This document shows positions 38,983 to 47,161 of a stretch of 64,000 nucleotides of DNA, one piece after another (positions within the stretch are counted from its first letter, which is position 1; each line of letters opens with the position of its first letter). Source of the stretch: Phycisphaerae bacterium (GTDB lineage: Bacteria; Planctomycetota; Phycisphaerae; Sedimentisphaerales; Anaerobacaceae); assembly GCA_028714255.1 (NCBI GenBank), contig JAQTMR010000001.1, positions 124,001 to 188,000 of the forward strand. Reading direction: 5' to 3'. The translations under genes and the position numbers were made by a program. The notes under the pieces are model-generated. The model did not search any database. It saw nothing but the letters and a program-made list of their open reading frames with translations, and was not told the origin of the DNA.

Positions 38983-41427
38983 TTAGATAAACTCTAAAGC
39001 GATTTTGAGAGCTTCGTCGGTATTTTTGACGAAGGCGAATTTGAGGCCTTTTTGGGCTTCTTTGGGGACTTCGGGGATGTCTTTCTTGTTACGTGCGGGC
39101 AGGATGACGGTTTTTATGCCTGCCTGTTTTGCAGCTAAGATTTTTTCCTTCAAGCCGCCAATCGGCAAGACCAAACCACGCAAGGTTATTTCACCGGTCA
39201 TTGCGACATCGGGCCGAACTGCTTTTCCCAATAACAATGAAACCAGCGAAGTGAACATTGCTACGCCTGCGCTTGGACCGTCTTTGGGAATAGCTCCTGC
39301 GGGGACGTGGATGTGATAGTCGAATTTTCTGAATCTGTCAGGTTCGATATTCAGTTTCTTGGCGTTTGCTTTTACGACTGAGAAGGCGGCCTGTGCGCTT
39401 TCCTTCATAACATCTCCGATATGACCTGTAAGCTGCAAGATTCCCTTGCCGGGCATAGAGGCAGATTCGATAAAAAGCAGCTCTCCGCCGACCGGTGTAA
39501 AAGCAAGTGCTGTTGCGACGCCGGGTATTCCTGTTCGCAGTGCCAATTCGGATTCGAATTGCGGCGGGCCGAGGATTGCTGTGAGGTCTTTTTTGCCGAT
39601 AGCAGCTTTTCTTCTTTTAGATTTCGCAATCTGGGTGGTGACGGCCCTGCAAACAGCGGCTATATTCCTTTCGAGGTTTCGGACTCCTGCCTCACGAGTG
39701 TAATCGCGAATTATCGCGTGGGCTGCTTCGTCTTTTATGGTCAGGTTAGTCTTCTTCAGGCCGTGCTCTTTCAACTGACGCGGAATGAGATATTTTTTCG
39801 CGATTTTAAGTTTCTCATTTTCGGTGTAGCCCGGCAGCTCGATAACTTCCATTCTGTCGCGCAGCGCCGGCGGGACCGGCTCGGTATAATTCGCCGTGCC
39901 GATGAACATAACAGAGGACAAATCGAATGGCTGGTCAAGATAATGGTCTGAGAAGCTGAAATTCTGCTCCGGGTCGAGAACTTCCAATAGCGCGCTCGAA
40001 GGGTCACCCCTGAAATCAGCGCCGATTTTGTCCAGCTCATCGAGCATAAATACGGGATTTCTACTCTGGCACTTTCTCAACTCTTGCAGGATTCGGCCCG
40101 GCAAGGCGCCGATGTAGGTTCTCCGATGTCCGCGAATATCAGCTTCGTCTCTTATTCCGCCGAGCGATATGCGGATGAATTTTCTCTCCATCGCACGAGC
40201 GATGGATTTCCCGAGCGATGTTTTACCAACACCCGGCGGGCCGACAAAACAAAGTATAGGGCTTTTGCCTGTGGGATTCAGCTTGCGGACGGCGAGAAAT
40301 TCGAGGATGCGTTTTTTTACCTTCTTCAGGTCGTAATGGTCGGCGTTGAGTATTCGCTCGGCCTTGTTGATATCCAGCCGGTCTTTTGTTTCGACCGACC
40401 ATGGCAGTTCGCAAACCCAGTCCAGATATGTTCGGATAACGCTGTATTCGGGTGAAGCAGGAGGTATTTTGCTCAATCTATCGAGTTCACGAATCGCTTC
40501 GGCCTCGACTTTTTCGGGCATCTTGGCTTTTTTGATACTTTTGTCGATTTGCTTTAACTCTTCTGTCTTCAGGTCACCCTTGCCAAGCTCGGACTGGATG
40601 GCTTTTAGCTGTTCCTGTAAGAAGTATTCGCGCTGATTTTTGTCCACGGCCTCTCTTACCCGGCCCTGGATTTTATGACTAAGTTCGAGGACTTCCAGAT
40701 TAGCCGCCAGAGCAGCGGATATTTCTTCAAGGCGTTTGGCAGCGTCAAGCTGCTCAAGCAACTGCTGTTTTTTGTCGGTCTTAAGGTTCAGGTTGGCCGC
40801 GAGGAAATCTGCCAGAGCAGAAGGGTTTTCTATATTTTCCAGCAGTACTGATGCCTCTTCGGGGATATTTGGACTTAATCCTATGACTCGATTTGCCGTC
40901 TGGCGGACGCTGACCATAAGCGCCTGGAGTTGTTTTGTCATCTTTGTATGGACACGGAGCGGCCGAACCAAGGCCCTTAGATACGGCTCCGTGGCTACCG
41001 ATTTAACGATTTTGAAACGGACTATGCCGTGGACTATGATGTTAATCGAACCTTGCGGAATTTTTATTACTTTCAGGACCGATGCGACTGTACCAACGGA
41101 GTAGATATCGTTAAAATCCGGATTGTCGGTTTCAGGGTTGTGCTGCGTAACAAGGCCTATGAGGGAGCCACTGGGTTCGATGTCGGCAAGCAGATTTTTA
41201 CTTCTCTGACGTCCGACTGCCAACGGCATTACCGTACCCGGATAGGCAACTATATTTCGAATCGGCAAAATACCGATTGTGTCCGGCAGCTTGAGTTGGT
41301 GGTTCTGCTCATGCAATTCTGCGTTCTCGTCGTGTAAATATCGCTCAAGGCCTATGGGGTCTTCTACGGCCGATTCGATAGGCCAACCGCTACCTGCAAA
41401 TAATAAATTCATGAAGTTATCCGGCAT
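38983..41427 (-). CDS. lon: ATP-dependent protease La (Lon)
   Basis: N-terminal LON substrate-binding domain ('LPDTIGILPIRNIVAYPGTVMPLAVGR'), helical linker, AAA+ module with Walker A 'GPPGVGKTSLGK' and Walker B 'VFMLDELDKIG', and a C-terminal Ser-Lys protease with 'PKDGPSAGVAMFT' (Ser) and 'GEITLRGLVLPIGGLKEKILAA' (Lys). 814 residues, standard for LonA. Lon degrades misfolded and regulatory proteins in the cytoplasm. No CIRCE-type heat-shock operator is visible upstream. Confidence 0.97.
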   Translation of the reverse strand: MPDNFMNLLFAGSGWPIESAVEDPIGLERYLHDENAELHEQNHQLKLPDTIGILPIRNIVAYPGTVMPLAVGRQRSKNLLADIEPSGSLIGLVTQHNPETDNPDFNDIYSVGTVASVLKVIKIPQGSINIIVHGIVRFKIVKSVATEPYLRALVRPLRVHTKMTKQLQALMVSVRQTANRVIGLSPNIPEEASVLLENIENPSALADFLAANLNLKTDKKQQLLEQLDAAKRLEEISAALAANLEVLELSHKIQGRVREAVDKNQREYFLQEQLKAIQSELGKGDLKTEELKQIDKSIKKAKMPEKVEAEAIRELDRLSKIPPASPEYSVIRTYLDWVCELPWSVETKDRLDINKAERILNADHYDLKKVKKRILEFLAVRKLNPTGKSPILCFVGPPGVGKTSLGKSIARAMERKFIRISLGGIRDEADIRGHRRTYIGALPGRILQELRKCQSRNPVFMLDELDKIGADFRGDPSSALLEVLDPEQNFSFSDHYLDQPFDLSSVMFIGTANYTEPVPPALRDRMEVIELPGYTENEKLKIAKKYLIPRQLKEHGLKKTNLTIKDEAAHAIIRDYTREAGVRNLERNIAAVCRAVTTQIAKSKRRKAAIGKKDLTAILGPPQFESELALRTGIPGVATALAFTPVGGELLFIESASMPGKGILQLTGHIGDVMKESAQAAFSVVKANAKKLNIEPDRFRKFDYHIHVPAGAIPKDGPSAGVAMFTSLVSLLLGKAVRPDVAMTGEITLRGLVLPIGGLKEKILAAKQAGIKTVILPARNKKDIPEVPKEAQKGLKFAFVKNTDEALKIALEFI

Positions 41428-41500
41428 TCTATTAATATCGGTTATTTTTAGAACAAGATATGATAATAAATGATTAAAGGAACTAATACAAAAATAATAA

Positions 41501-41528
41501 AGCCGGTTTTGGTACAGTAAAACCGGCT
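41501..41528. other. stem-loop between xerC/D and lon
   Basis: AGCCGGTTTT and AAAACCGGCT pair perfectly (10 bp) around an 8-nt loop. On the minus strand it is followed by TTTATTATTTTT, so it may act as a backup terminator behind the stronger one at 41596-41630. A weak TTGTAT-17-TATTAT promoter for lon (41463-41491) lies immediately downstream. Confidence 0.5.
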
Positions 41529-41595
41529 ACGCGGCATACAAACCCCAATATTGACGGCCCTGTTATCATCCCGGAATCTATTCCGTGAAGTGTTC

Positions 41596-41630
41596 AAAAA
41601 AAAGCCCCAACCACAAATACGGGTTGGGGC
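41596..41630 (-). terminator. rho-independent terminator after xerC/D
   Basis: On the minus strand GCCCCAACC-(9 nt)-GGTTGGGGC is followed by eight T residues, a textbook intrinsic terminator 36 bp past the recombinase stop. Confidence 0.88.
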
Positions 41631-41665
41631 ATTAAATCTTTTTAGACTGTGACGCGATAACGAAC

Positions 41666-42694
41666 TTACAAATTATTTTCGCCGTTGTCTTCTTCGCCGC
41701 CTCTCGGGTGGGCGTGTTCGTAAACCTCTTTTAGCTTTTTCGTAGTAAGATGCGTATAGACCTGAGTGGTCGAAAGCGACTGATGACCAAGCAACTCCTG
41801 AACGCTTCTCAAATCAGCGCCATTATTCAACATATGCGTTGCGAAGCTATGCCGCAATGTATGGGGACTAATTGAGATGTCCAGGCCGGCCAGTTTGAGA
41901 TATTTGTCCATCTTGCGGCGAACACTGCGGGCACTAAGGCGCCGGCCATGCTTGTTAACGAAAAGAACTTTCGAATCGAAATTCGGCGTGCTCTGCGCCC
42001 TTTTATTTCGGAACTCCATATAGTGCTGAATCACCTGCAAAGCAGAGGTGCCTATGGGGACAATTCTTTCCTTTTTGCCTTTTCCCCTGATATGCACCAC
42101 TTCACCGAGGAAGTCCACATCGTCCATATTTAAAGCGACAAGCTCGCTGACTCTCACGCCGGTGCTGTAAAGCGTTTCCATAATAGCCCTGTCCCTCGCA
42201 CCAAGCCAGTTGTCCATTGGTGGTATCTCGAGCAGTCTTTTTACCTCTTCGTATTCGAGGAAGCGAGGCAGCTTTTTCTCCTGCTTGGGAGTTCTAACCG
42301 CCATAACAGGATTGGATGTGAGCTGATTTCTTTTAACAAGGAACTTGTAGAAGCTGCGCAACGTAGCAAGTTTCCGTGCTATGGTTGCCTTGGAATATTG
42401 TTTCTCATTCAGAAAGGCCAGATATGCCCTGACGGAATTGACATCTACCGAAAGAAGCAGCTGGTCCAGCCTGATACTTGTCTGCGTAGCCACAGCGGTA
42501 GCGGTGCCCATCTGGTGTCCGCCCGCCGAGATATGCTCCTCGGCGTGCAGGCCGCTGTCAGAGCCGCCGACAAGGAACTGGCTAAACTGCTCCAGGTCCG
42601 CACCATAACACTTGGCCGTATGCGGGGAAAATCGCTTTTCAAATTTCAGGTAATTCAAAAAATCATGGACAATTACGTTTTCTTCCATAATCAC
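41666..42694 (-). CDS. tyrosine recombinase of the XerC/XerD family
   Basis: N-terminal SAM-like core-binding domain ('FLNYLKFEKRFSPHTAKCYGADL', 'VRAYLAFLNEKQYSKATIARKLATLRSFYKFL') and catalytic domain with 'STGVRVSELVAL' (Arg I), 'HTLRHSFATHML' (HxxR) and 'LLGHQSLSTTQVYTH' ending in the nucleophile Tyr. Xer proteins resolve chromosome dimers at dif. There is an insertion of about 40 residues ('GGSDSGLHAEEHIS...') within the N-terminal domain, which makes it longer (342) than typical ~300. No phage or integron genes are nearby, so a housekeeping role is likely. Confidence 0.93.
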   Translation of the reverse strand: MIMEENVIVHDFLNYLKFEKRFSPHTAKCYGADLEQFSQFLVGGSDSGLHAEEHISAGGHQMGTATAVATQTSIRLDQLLLSVDVNSVRAYLAFLNEKQYSKATIARKLATLRSFYKFLVKRNQLTSNPVMAVRTPKQEKKLPRFLEYEEVKRLLEIPPMDNWLGARDRAIMETLYSTGVRVSELVALNMDDVDFLGEVVHIRGKGKKERIVPIGTSALQVIQHYMEFRNKRAQSTPNFDSKVLFVNKHGRRLSARSVRRKMDKYLKLAGLDISISPHTLRHSFATHMLNNGADLRSVQELLGHQSLSTTQVYTHLTTKKLKEVYEHAHPRGGEEDNGENNL

Positions 42695-42781
42695 ACCTAC
42701 CTATTCAAATGGTCTTTATTTAGAATCTTGTAAAATAAAAGTTTTCTTAACTTTTCAAAATCGCCGGTTACACCTGTGAGA

Positions 42782-43054
42782 CTACTGCGTTTGGGAATCC
42801 CCCTGCAAAATGGGGTTCTCTTCGCCTAAAATATTGTCTGCCTGATTAATGAGCGATTGTGCCAGTTTGAAACTAAGCACTGCCGCATCAAACCAATCGA
42901 AATTCGTCCGTTTATCCTTTACCTGTTCGACCAGGGCATCGAGAAGCTTATCTTCACTTCCGCTATCGTAACGGAATATAAACTTCTCTGTTCCTTTGTT
43001 TAAAACCAATTGCTGCTTCTTTTTTTTCACCGCTGAATTTCCACAAATGCCCAA
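42782..43054 (-). CDS. small hypothetical protein upstream of xerC/D (90 aa)
   Basis: No family recognised. A basic patch 'VKKKKQQ' is followed by a soluble, probably alpha-helical region ('DKLLDALVEQVKDKRTNFDWFDAAVLSFKLAQSLINQADNIL'). The TTG start of the track is doubtful; an in-frame GTG eight codons on ('AVKKKK') is an alternative. Eighty-seven bp separate it from xerC/D. The 275 bp upstream (43055-43329) hold no convincing gene. Confidence 0.55.
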   Translation of the reverse strand: MGICGNSAVKKKKQQLVLNKGTEKFIFRYDSGSEDKLLDALVEQVKDKRTNFDWFDAAVLSFKLAQSLINQADNILGEENPILQGDSQTQ

Positions 43055-43329
43055 ATTTTTTATCGGTCTAAAAGTCGATAACTCATCCGGCTGCAGCTCA
43101 ATGCCTATGCCGAGACGAGCAACTGAATTCCGATTTTCTCGCTAAACGTGATAAAATCGAAGCTTTAGAAAACGCTACAACGCTTTTATCGGCCAATAAG
43201 ACATCCGTCTTTACAAAATTGGATATGAATTCGGCAAATTAGGAACAAAACCGCTAAATTTTTATTGGTCTGTCCCAACCGGCAGGAACTTGTCTATCCT
43301 TAGACTACTTTGACACCGCTCAGAATGCG

Positions 43330-44262
43330 TTAATTTGCCTTGAAAAAGGTTATCCCGCCCTTTCTCTCGGAATCAAGACCCCCATGTTGTTGTAGGAAAA
43401 CAATATATTTTAAGGCTTCATTTCGGCTCATGCCCAGAGCCGAGCATATGTCACTCAGCGAACAAGGCCTGCGTTTCAGCATTGATAACAGGGCTTCTGC
43501 CTTATCTCCAACTTGTCTGGTCTGGTGCGGCAGCGCAAAATCAGCTATAACTTCGCAGTTCTCCCCCAACTTCTCGGCTATTGCCTGCAACTTTTTGGCA
43601 TCGAGACTTTTGATGCCAGGTTCAGCTGTAGGACGCACGGCTGTATTAAGCTGAACCTTATCGGGACGGATACGGCCTATGGCACTTTTGATTTTTGCAA
43701 TCTGCTCATTATCAGTATTAAAACCCTCGATAATAAACACTTCGAGCCATATCCGACCGGTGAATTCTTTTCTAAATGCGCATAAACCTGAAATCAGCTC
43801 TTCAATACTTAATCCGGGATGCGGACGATTTATCCGCTGGAAGGCTTGTTCGTCTCCAGCATCCAGGGAAGGTAAAACCACATCGGCCTTTGCGCAATCC
43901 GCCCGAACATCCTGTTTGCACAGCAGTGTGCCATTGGTTAATATGGCCACAGGGATATTGGTTATTTTCTTTATGCCGTCTATAAGCTCTCCGAGTCGAG
44001 AGTTCAATGTCGGCTCGCCGGAACCGCCGATAGTAATGAAATCAGCCTCTAACCCCTCGGCTAATTTGTCTCTAAGCTCAGCCAAAATCGCCTCAACCGG
44101 CACGAAGTCGCCGCGTCGAAGGGTCTTTTGGGTGGTTCCGCCGAGCTGGCAATAAACGCAGTCCAGCGTGCAGACCTTAAACGGCACAACATCGATACCG
44201 AGACTTCGCCCCAGCCGACGTGAAGGCACCGGGCCATAAAGATATTTTTTTTTCTCGACCAT
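43330..44262 (-). CDS. radical SAM protein with C-terminal winged-helix-like domain
   Basis: 'YLYGPVPSRRLGRSLGIDVVPFKVCTLDCVYCQLG' is the signature of COG0731-type radical SAM proteins, with CxxxCxxC cluster ligands. 'FITIGGSGEPTLNSRLGELI' and 'ILTNGTLL' continue the core fold. The last ~55 residues ('LLSMLKRRPCSLSDICSALGMSRNEALKYIVFLQQHGGL') look like a winged helix. Substrate unknown. Last gene of the leuS-kdsA operon, 6 bp after kdsA. Confidence 0.87.
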   Translation of the reverse strand: MVEKKKYLYGPVPSRRLGRSLGIDVVPFKVCTLDCVYCQLGGTTQKTLRRGDFVPVEAILAELRDKLAEGLEADFITIGGSGEPTLNSRLGELIDGIKKITNIPVAILTNGTLLCKQDVRADCAKADVVLPSLDAGDEQAFQRINRPHPGLSIEELISGLCAFRKEFTGRIWLEVFIIEGFNTDNEQIAKIKSAIGRIRPDKVQLNTAVRPTAEPGIKSLDAKKLQAIAEKLGENCEVIADFALPHQTRQVGDKAEALLSMLKRRPCSLSDICSALGMSRNEALKYIVFLQQHGGLDSERKGGITFFKAN

Positions 44263-44268
44263 TTTTAT

Positions 44269-45093
44269 CTACTTTCGCACGACCTCGGATATTTTTTTGC
44301 ACACGCACAATAAATCTTCGAGCCAGGCGATAGGCATAATGCAGGCGGCATCTGATTTTGATTTTTTAGGCTCGGTGTGCACCTCGACAAAAAGTCCATT
44401 CGCACCGGCGGCAACCGCAGCTTTGGCAAGTATCGGAGCCATCTCTCGTCGGCCCGCGCTCGCATCGCCGAGTCCGCCGGGCTGTTGGGTGCTATGCGTC
44501 GCATCGAAAACAACCGGACAACCCAACTTCTTCATAGTATCAATGGCGGTCATATCGTTGACAAGCCGATTGTAGCCAAAAAATGTTCCCCGCTCGGTAA
44601 GTATTATTTTTTCGTTTCCGCAGGCGCGAACCTTTTCCAGCGCATTTTTCATCTCATCGGGCGAAATGAACTGGCCCTTCTTGATGTTTACGGGTTTTCC
44701 AGTCTGCCCACAGGCACAAAGCAAATCAGTCTGCCTGCACAAAAAGGCTGGCACCTGCAGACAATCAACAACTTTACTGACAACGCCGGCCTGCCCCGGC
44801 TCGTGCACATCGGTCATAACAGGCAAACCAGTCTCCTTGCGAACTGCGGCAAGAATCTCCAGCCCTTTCTCCAGACCGGGTCCGCGAAAACTGCTTATGC
44901 TGGAGCGATTGGCCTTGTCGAAACTCGCCTTGAAAATTATTTCCACACCGCTTTTGGCGGCGATTTTGACAAGCTGCTCGGCAATACCAAGACAAACATC
45001 TTTGCTTTCAATAACACAAGGCCCCGCTATTGCAAACAAAGGCGCATCCAAACCAATATCAACATTACCAATTTTGAATTTCATTATCTTCAT
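44269..45093 (-). CDS. kdsA: 3-deoxy-8-phosphooctulonate (KDO 8-P) synthase
   Basis: Joins phosphoenolpyruvate and arabinose 5-phosphate to KDO 8-phosphate for lipopolysaccharide core. 'FAIAGPCVIESKD', 'FKASFDKANRSSISSFRGPGLEKGL', 'TDVHEPGQ', and 'VVFDATHSTQQPGG' are family motifs. Length 274 is standard. Presence of KdsA supports an LPS-bearing outer membrane. Confidence 0.96.
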   Translation of the reverse strand: MKIMKFKIGNVDIGLDAPLFAIAGPCVIESKDVCLGIAEQLVKIAAKSGVEIIFKASFDKANRSSISSFRGPGLEKGLEILAAVRKETGLPVMTDVHEPGQAGVVSKVVDCLQVPAFLCRQTDLLCACGQTGKPVNIKKGQFISPDEMKNALEKVRACGNEKIILTERGTFFGYNRLVNDMTAIDTMKKLGCPVVFDATHSTQQPGGLGDASAGRREMAPILAKAAVAAGANGLFVEVHTEPKKSKSDAACIMPIAWLEDLLCVCKKISEVVRK

Positions 45094-45103
45094 ATATTCA
45101 ATC

Positions 45104-46048
45104 TCATCCCAATGCTCTGATAATCCTTGTCCTTATCCCTGCGGGCTTTGCGCCTTCCGGAACAATACAATTTACCGCCTGCGGTATCACTTTAATCTGC
45201 ACCGGCAACGCAGGGCCGGGGTCACCATCAATTTCAGTATCTATACCGGTACTCTGCGAACTTACAGAAATCTCCTTGCCCTTACGATAGATAACGTCTG
45301 AACAACCAACGTCCCGCTTGAAAACCGTAAATATCGAATGCTTGGCCAGATGCAAACGGGATGCACATTTATAAATACATACATCCAGCAACCCATCGCT
45401 GAAATCGGCATAGTGCAGTATCTGAAGCCCTACTGCGTATCTCGAGATATTCCCGACAAAAACCAGGCCGGGGCCGTCGAAAATTTCTTCGCCGTCCACT
45501 ATGACTTTCATCGCTTCGAATTTGTAATCCCAAAACGTCCTCCACATCGGCCAGAAGTAATCGAAGTAATCTATATGTCCCTTGCGCCGCTCGCTGACGC
45601 GTCTGACCACCTGGCCGTCGAAACCGAAACCGGCTATCGAAGTAAAACATTTTCCGTTTACATTTCCCAGGTCCAAAGGCCGAATGAACCAGCCCTCGAA
45701 CGCCTTTATTATTGTTTCTAATTTTTCATCAAAACCTAATTCATTTGCCAGCAAATTCTCCGTCCCGCCGGGTATTATCAGCAACGGCTTGTCGCTGCCT
45801 TCCAGTCCGTGCGCAACCTCTCTGATGGTGCCGTCGCCGCCGACAACTACAACCATCGCACAATCGTAATCCACAGCCACATCCGTGGCCACTTCACAGG
45901 CATTGGCCAAGGAAGTAGTCAGGCTGACCTTGACTTTGTATCCTTTTTTCACAAGGTATTCCTCGAACTGTCGGCAGACCAGCTTTCGACCGGTCGCACC
46001 GGATTTGGGATTTACGATATAGGCAATATATCCGTCGTCTGGTTTCAT
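45104..46048 (-). CDS. diacylglycerol/sphingosine-type lipid kinase
   Basis: 'YIVNPKSGATGRK' at the start and 'VVVGGDGTIREVAHGLEGSDKPLLIIPGGTENLLANELG' form the nucleotide-binding site of the DAGK catalytic family; 'SIAGFGFDGQVVRRV' and 'DGLLDVCIY' also match. 314 residues. The exact lipid (diacylglycerol, undecaprenol or other) is not decidable from sequence. Within the leuS-kdsA operon. Confidence 0.88.
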   Translation of the reverse strand: MKPDDGYIAYIVNPKSGATGRKLVCRQFEEYLVKKGYKVKVSLTTSLANACEVATDVAVDYDCAMVVVVGGDGTIREVAHGLEGSDKPLLIIPGGTENLLANELGFDEKLETIIKAFEGWFIRPLDLGNVNGKCFTSIAGFGFDGQVVRRVSERRKGHIDYFDYFWPMWRTFWDYKFEAMKVIVDGEEIFDGPGLVFVGNISRYAVGLQILHYADFSDGLLDVCIYKCASRLHLAKHSIFTVFKRDVGCSDVIYRKGKEISVSSQSTGIDTEIDGDPGPALPVQIKVIPQAVNCIVPEGAKPAGIRTRIIRALG

Positions 46049-46059
46049 GTTCTAATTTT

Positions 46060-46617
46060 TTATAAAAGAGCCTCTGTTTCCTCCCTGCCGGATTCTCGCA
46101 GTTTTTCCTCCATCAACGACGCATAACTTTCCGAAACAATCGGCAAATCCGACATATCTAACCTCCTCTGCACATCAGCTATTTTTTGCTCATCAGGTCC
46201 TTCTATCTCAACGAAAGTGCCTAACAACGGCAATTCATCCAGAGCCACTTCGCACCCGCCGAACTGCCAGGTTCGACGTTTTTTCTCGAACACAATCGCT
46301 TTATTATAGCCTATCTGTAAAAGCAGTTTTTCTACCGAATCGCCGTTTTTAATTTCAATCTCTATCTCCTGCCTCTTTTTGAACTGGTTCTTTTCCTTCG
46401 CGCCTTTATAAATCAAAAAAAATCTTTCGCTTTCACCGGCAAGCCGCCGCCGCAGCCGAAGGCATCGGTCGCCTTTTTTAAGAGTTGCGTTTGTATCATC
46501 AAAATAGGTATCTCTCTGCAGCTGCTCCTGCCTGAATTCGGCACCAAGGCTGTCCAGCTTTTCCGCTATTTCCTTCAGCGAATCGACTTTTATTTTTGCT
46601 TCGATTTCGATATGCAT
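46060..46617 (-). CDS. CYTH-domain protein, class IV adenylate cyclase (CyaB) type
   Basis: 'HIEIEAKIKV' carries the ExExK signature; 'QRDTYFDD', 'LRLRR', 'KGAKEKNQFKKRQEIEIEI' and 'FVEIEGPDEQ' complete the triphosphate-tunnel pattern. Members hydrolyse or cyclise triphosphates: CyaB makes cAMP, others are thiamine- or tripolyphosphatases. 185 residues is CyaB-like. Which reaction applies here is open. Confidence 0.85.
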   Translation of the reverse strand: MHIEIEAKIKVDSLKEIAEKLDSLGAEFRQEQLQRDTYFDDTNATLKKGDRCLRLRRRLAGESERFFLIYKGAKEKNQFKKRQEIEIEIKNGDSVEKLLLQIGYNKAIVFEKKRRTWQFGGCEVALDELPLLGTFVEIEGPDEQKIADVQRRLDMSDLPIVSESYASLMEEKLRESGREETEALL

Positions 46618-46648
46618 TTGGCAATCACTGAATTCAAAATGGGTCTTT

Positions 46649-47146
46649 TTAGAGCTGGGCCTTTATCGCATCCAGCCGTTTTTTTGCGCCCGCCTGTTCA
46701 CCTTCAGAATCAAAAAACTTGCTCAGTTTATCACAGGCATATTCGCTGCAATACGCACAATTCTCAAGACCCTTTTCACTTGCGCATTTCTTTATTTGGC
46801 AGTTCCGGCAATCGGAATACAATCTTCCGCTCTGTACTTTGCACCCGTCGCAGTCAGTAATTTCTTCTACCCGTTTTTCTTCGCCGAGGTATTTCTTGAT
46901 AGCGATGACAATCTGCTCCCTCATTTCCCTTTGTTTTTCAGGATTTTTTTCTCTCGTCGCAAGATAAATCTGGCACGTGACACAATTTAGCCCGCAATAT
47001 GCAATCATTTCCGGAGACATCTTTTCACTTGCTCCTTTTTTGGACTGATTATTACAGCCGAGAAGACCAAGACCTCCCACTGCCAGTCCTGCCGCTGTGC
47101 CCGCCCCACGCACAAGAAAGCATCTTCTACTGCATCCACCGCTCAT
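46649..47146 (-). CDS. DUF3795 protein with Tat-like lipoprotein signal
   Basis: The N-terminus 'SRRCFLVRGAGTAAGLAVGGLGLLGC' combines a twin-arginine motif with a lipobox, pointing to Tat export and lipid anchoring. The remainder is a Cys-rich DUF3795 domain: 'AYCGLNCVTCQIYLATR', 'CDGCKV', 'CRNCQIKKCASEKGLENCAYC'. DUF3795 is thought to bind zinc or an Fe-S cluster; no activity is established. Tat export would suit a protein that folds around its metal first. Between leuS and the CYTH gene, 15 and 31 bp gaps. Confidence 0.85.
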   Translation of the reverse strand: MSGGCSRRCFLVRGAGTAAGLAVGGLGLLGCNNQSKKGASEKMSPEMIAYCGLNCVTCQIYLATREKNPEKQREMREQIVIAIKKYLGEEKRVEEITDCDGCKVQSGRLYSDCRNCQIKKCASEKGLENCAYCSEYACDKLSKFFDSEGEQAGAKKRLDAIKAQL

Positions 47147-47161
47147 TGCGAAGACTCCTTT

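Noticed and set aside
43055-43329. Upstream coding extension of the 90-aa protein
   Set aside because: The frame stays open for about 35 codons upstream of the TTG but has no ATG/GTG/TTG and no ribosome-binding site; treated as non-coding.
44377-45120. 247-aa plus-strand ORF opposite kdsA
   Set aside because: Antisense shadow of kdsA; the kdsA frame carries all family motifs, and this translation has no recognisable pattern.
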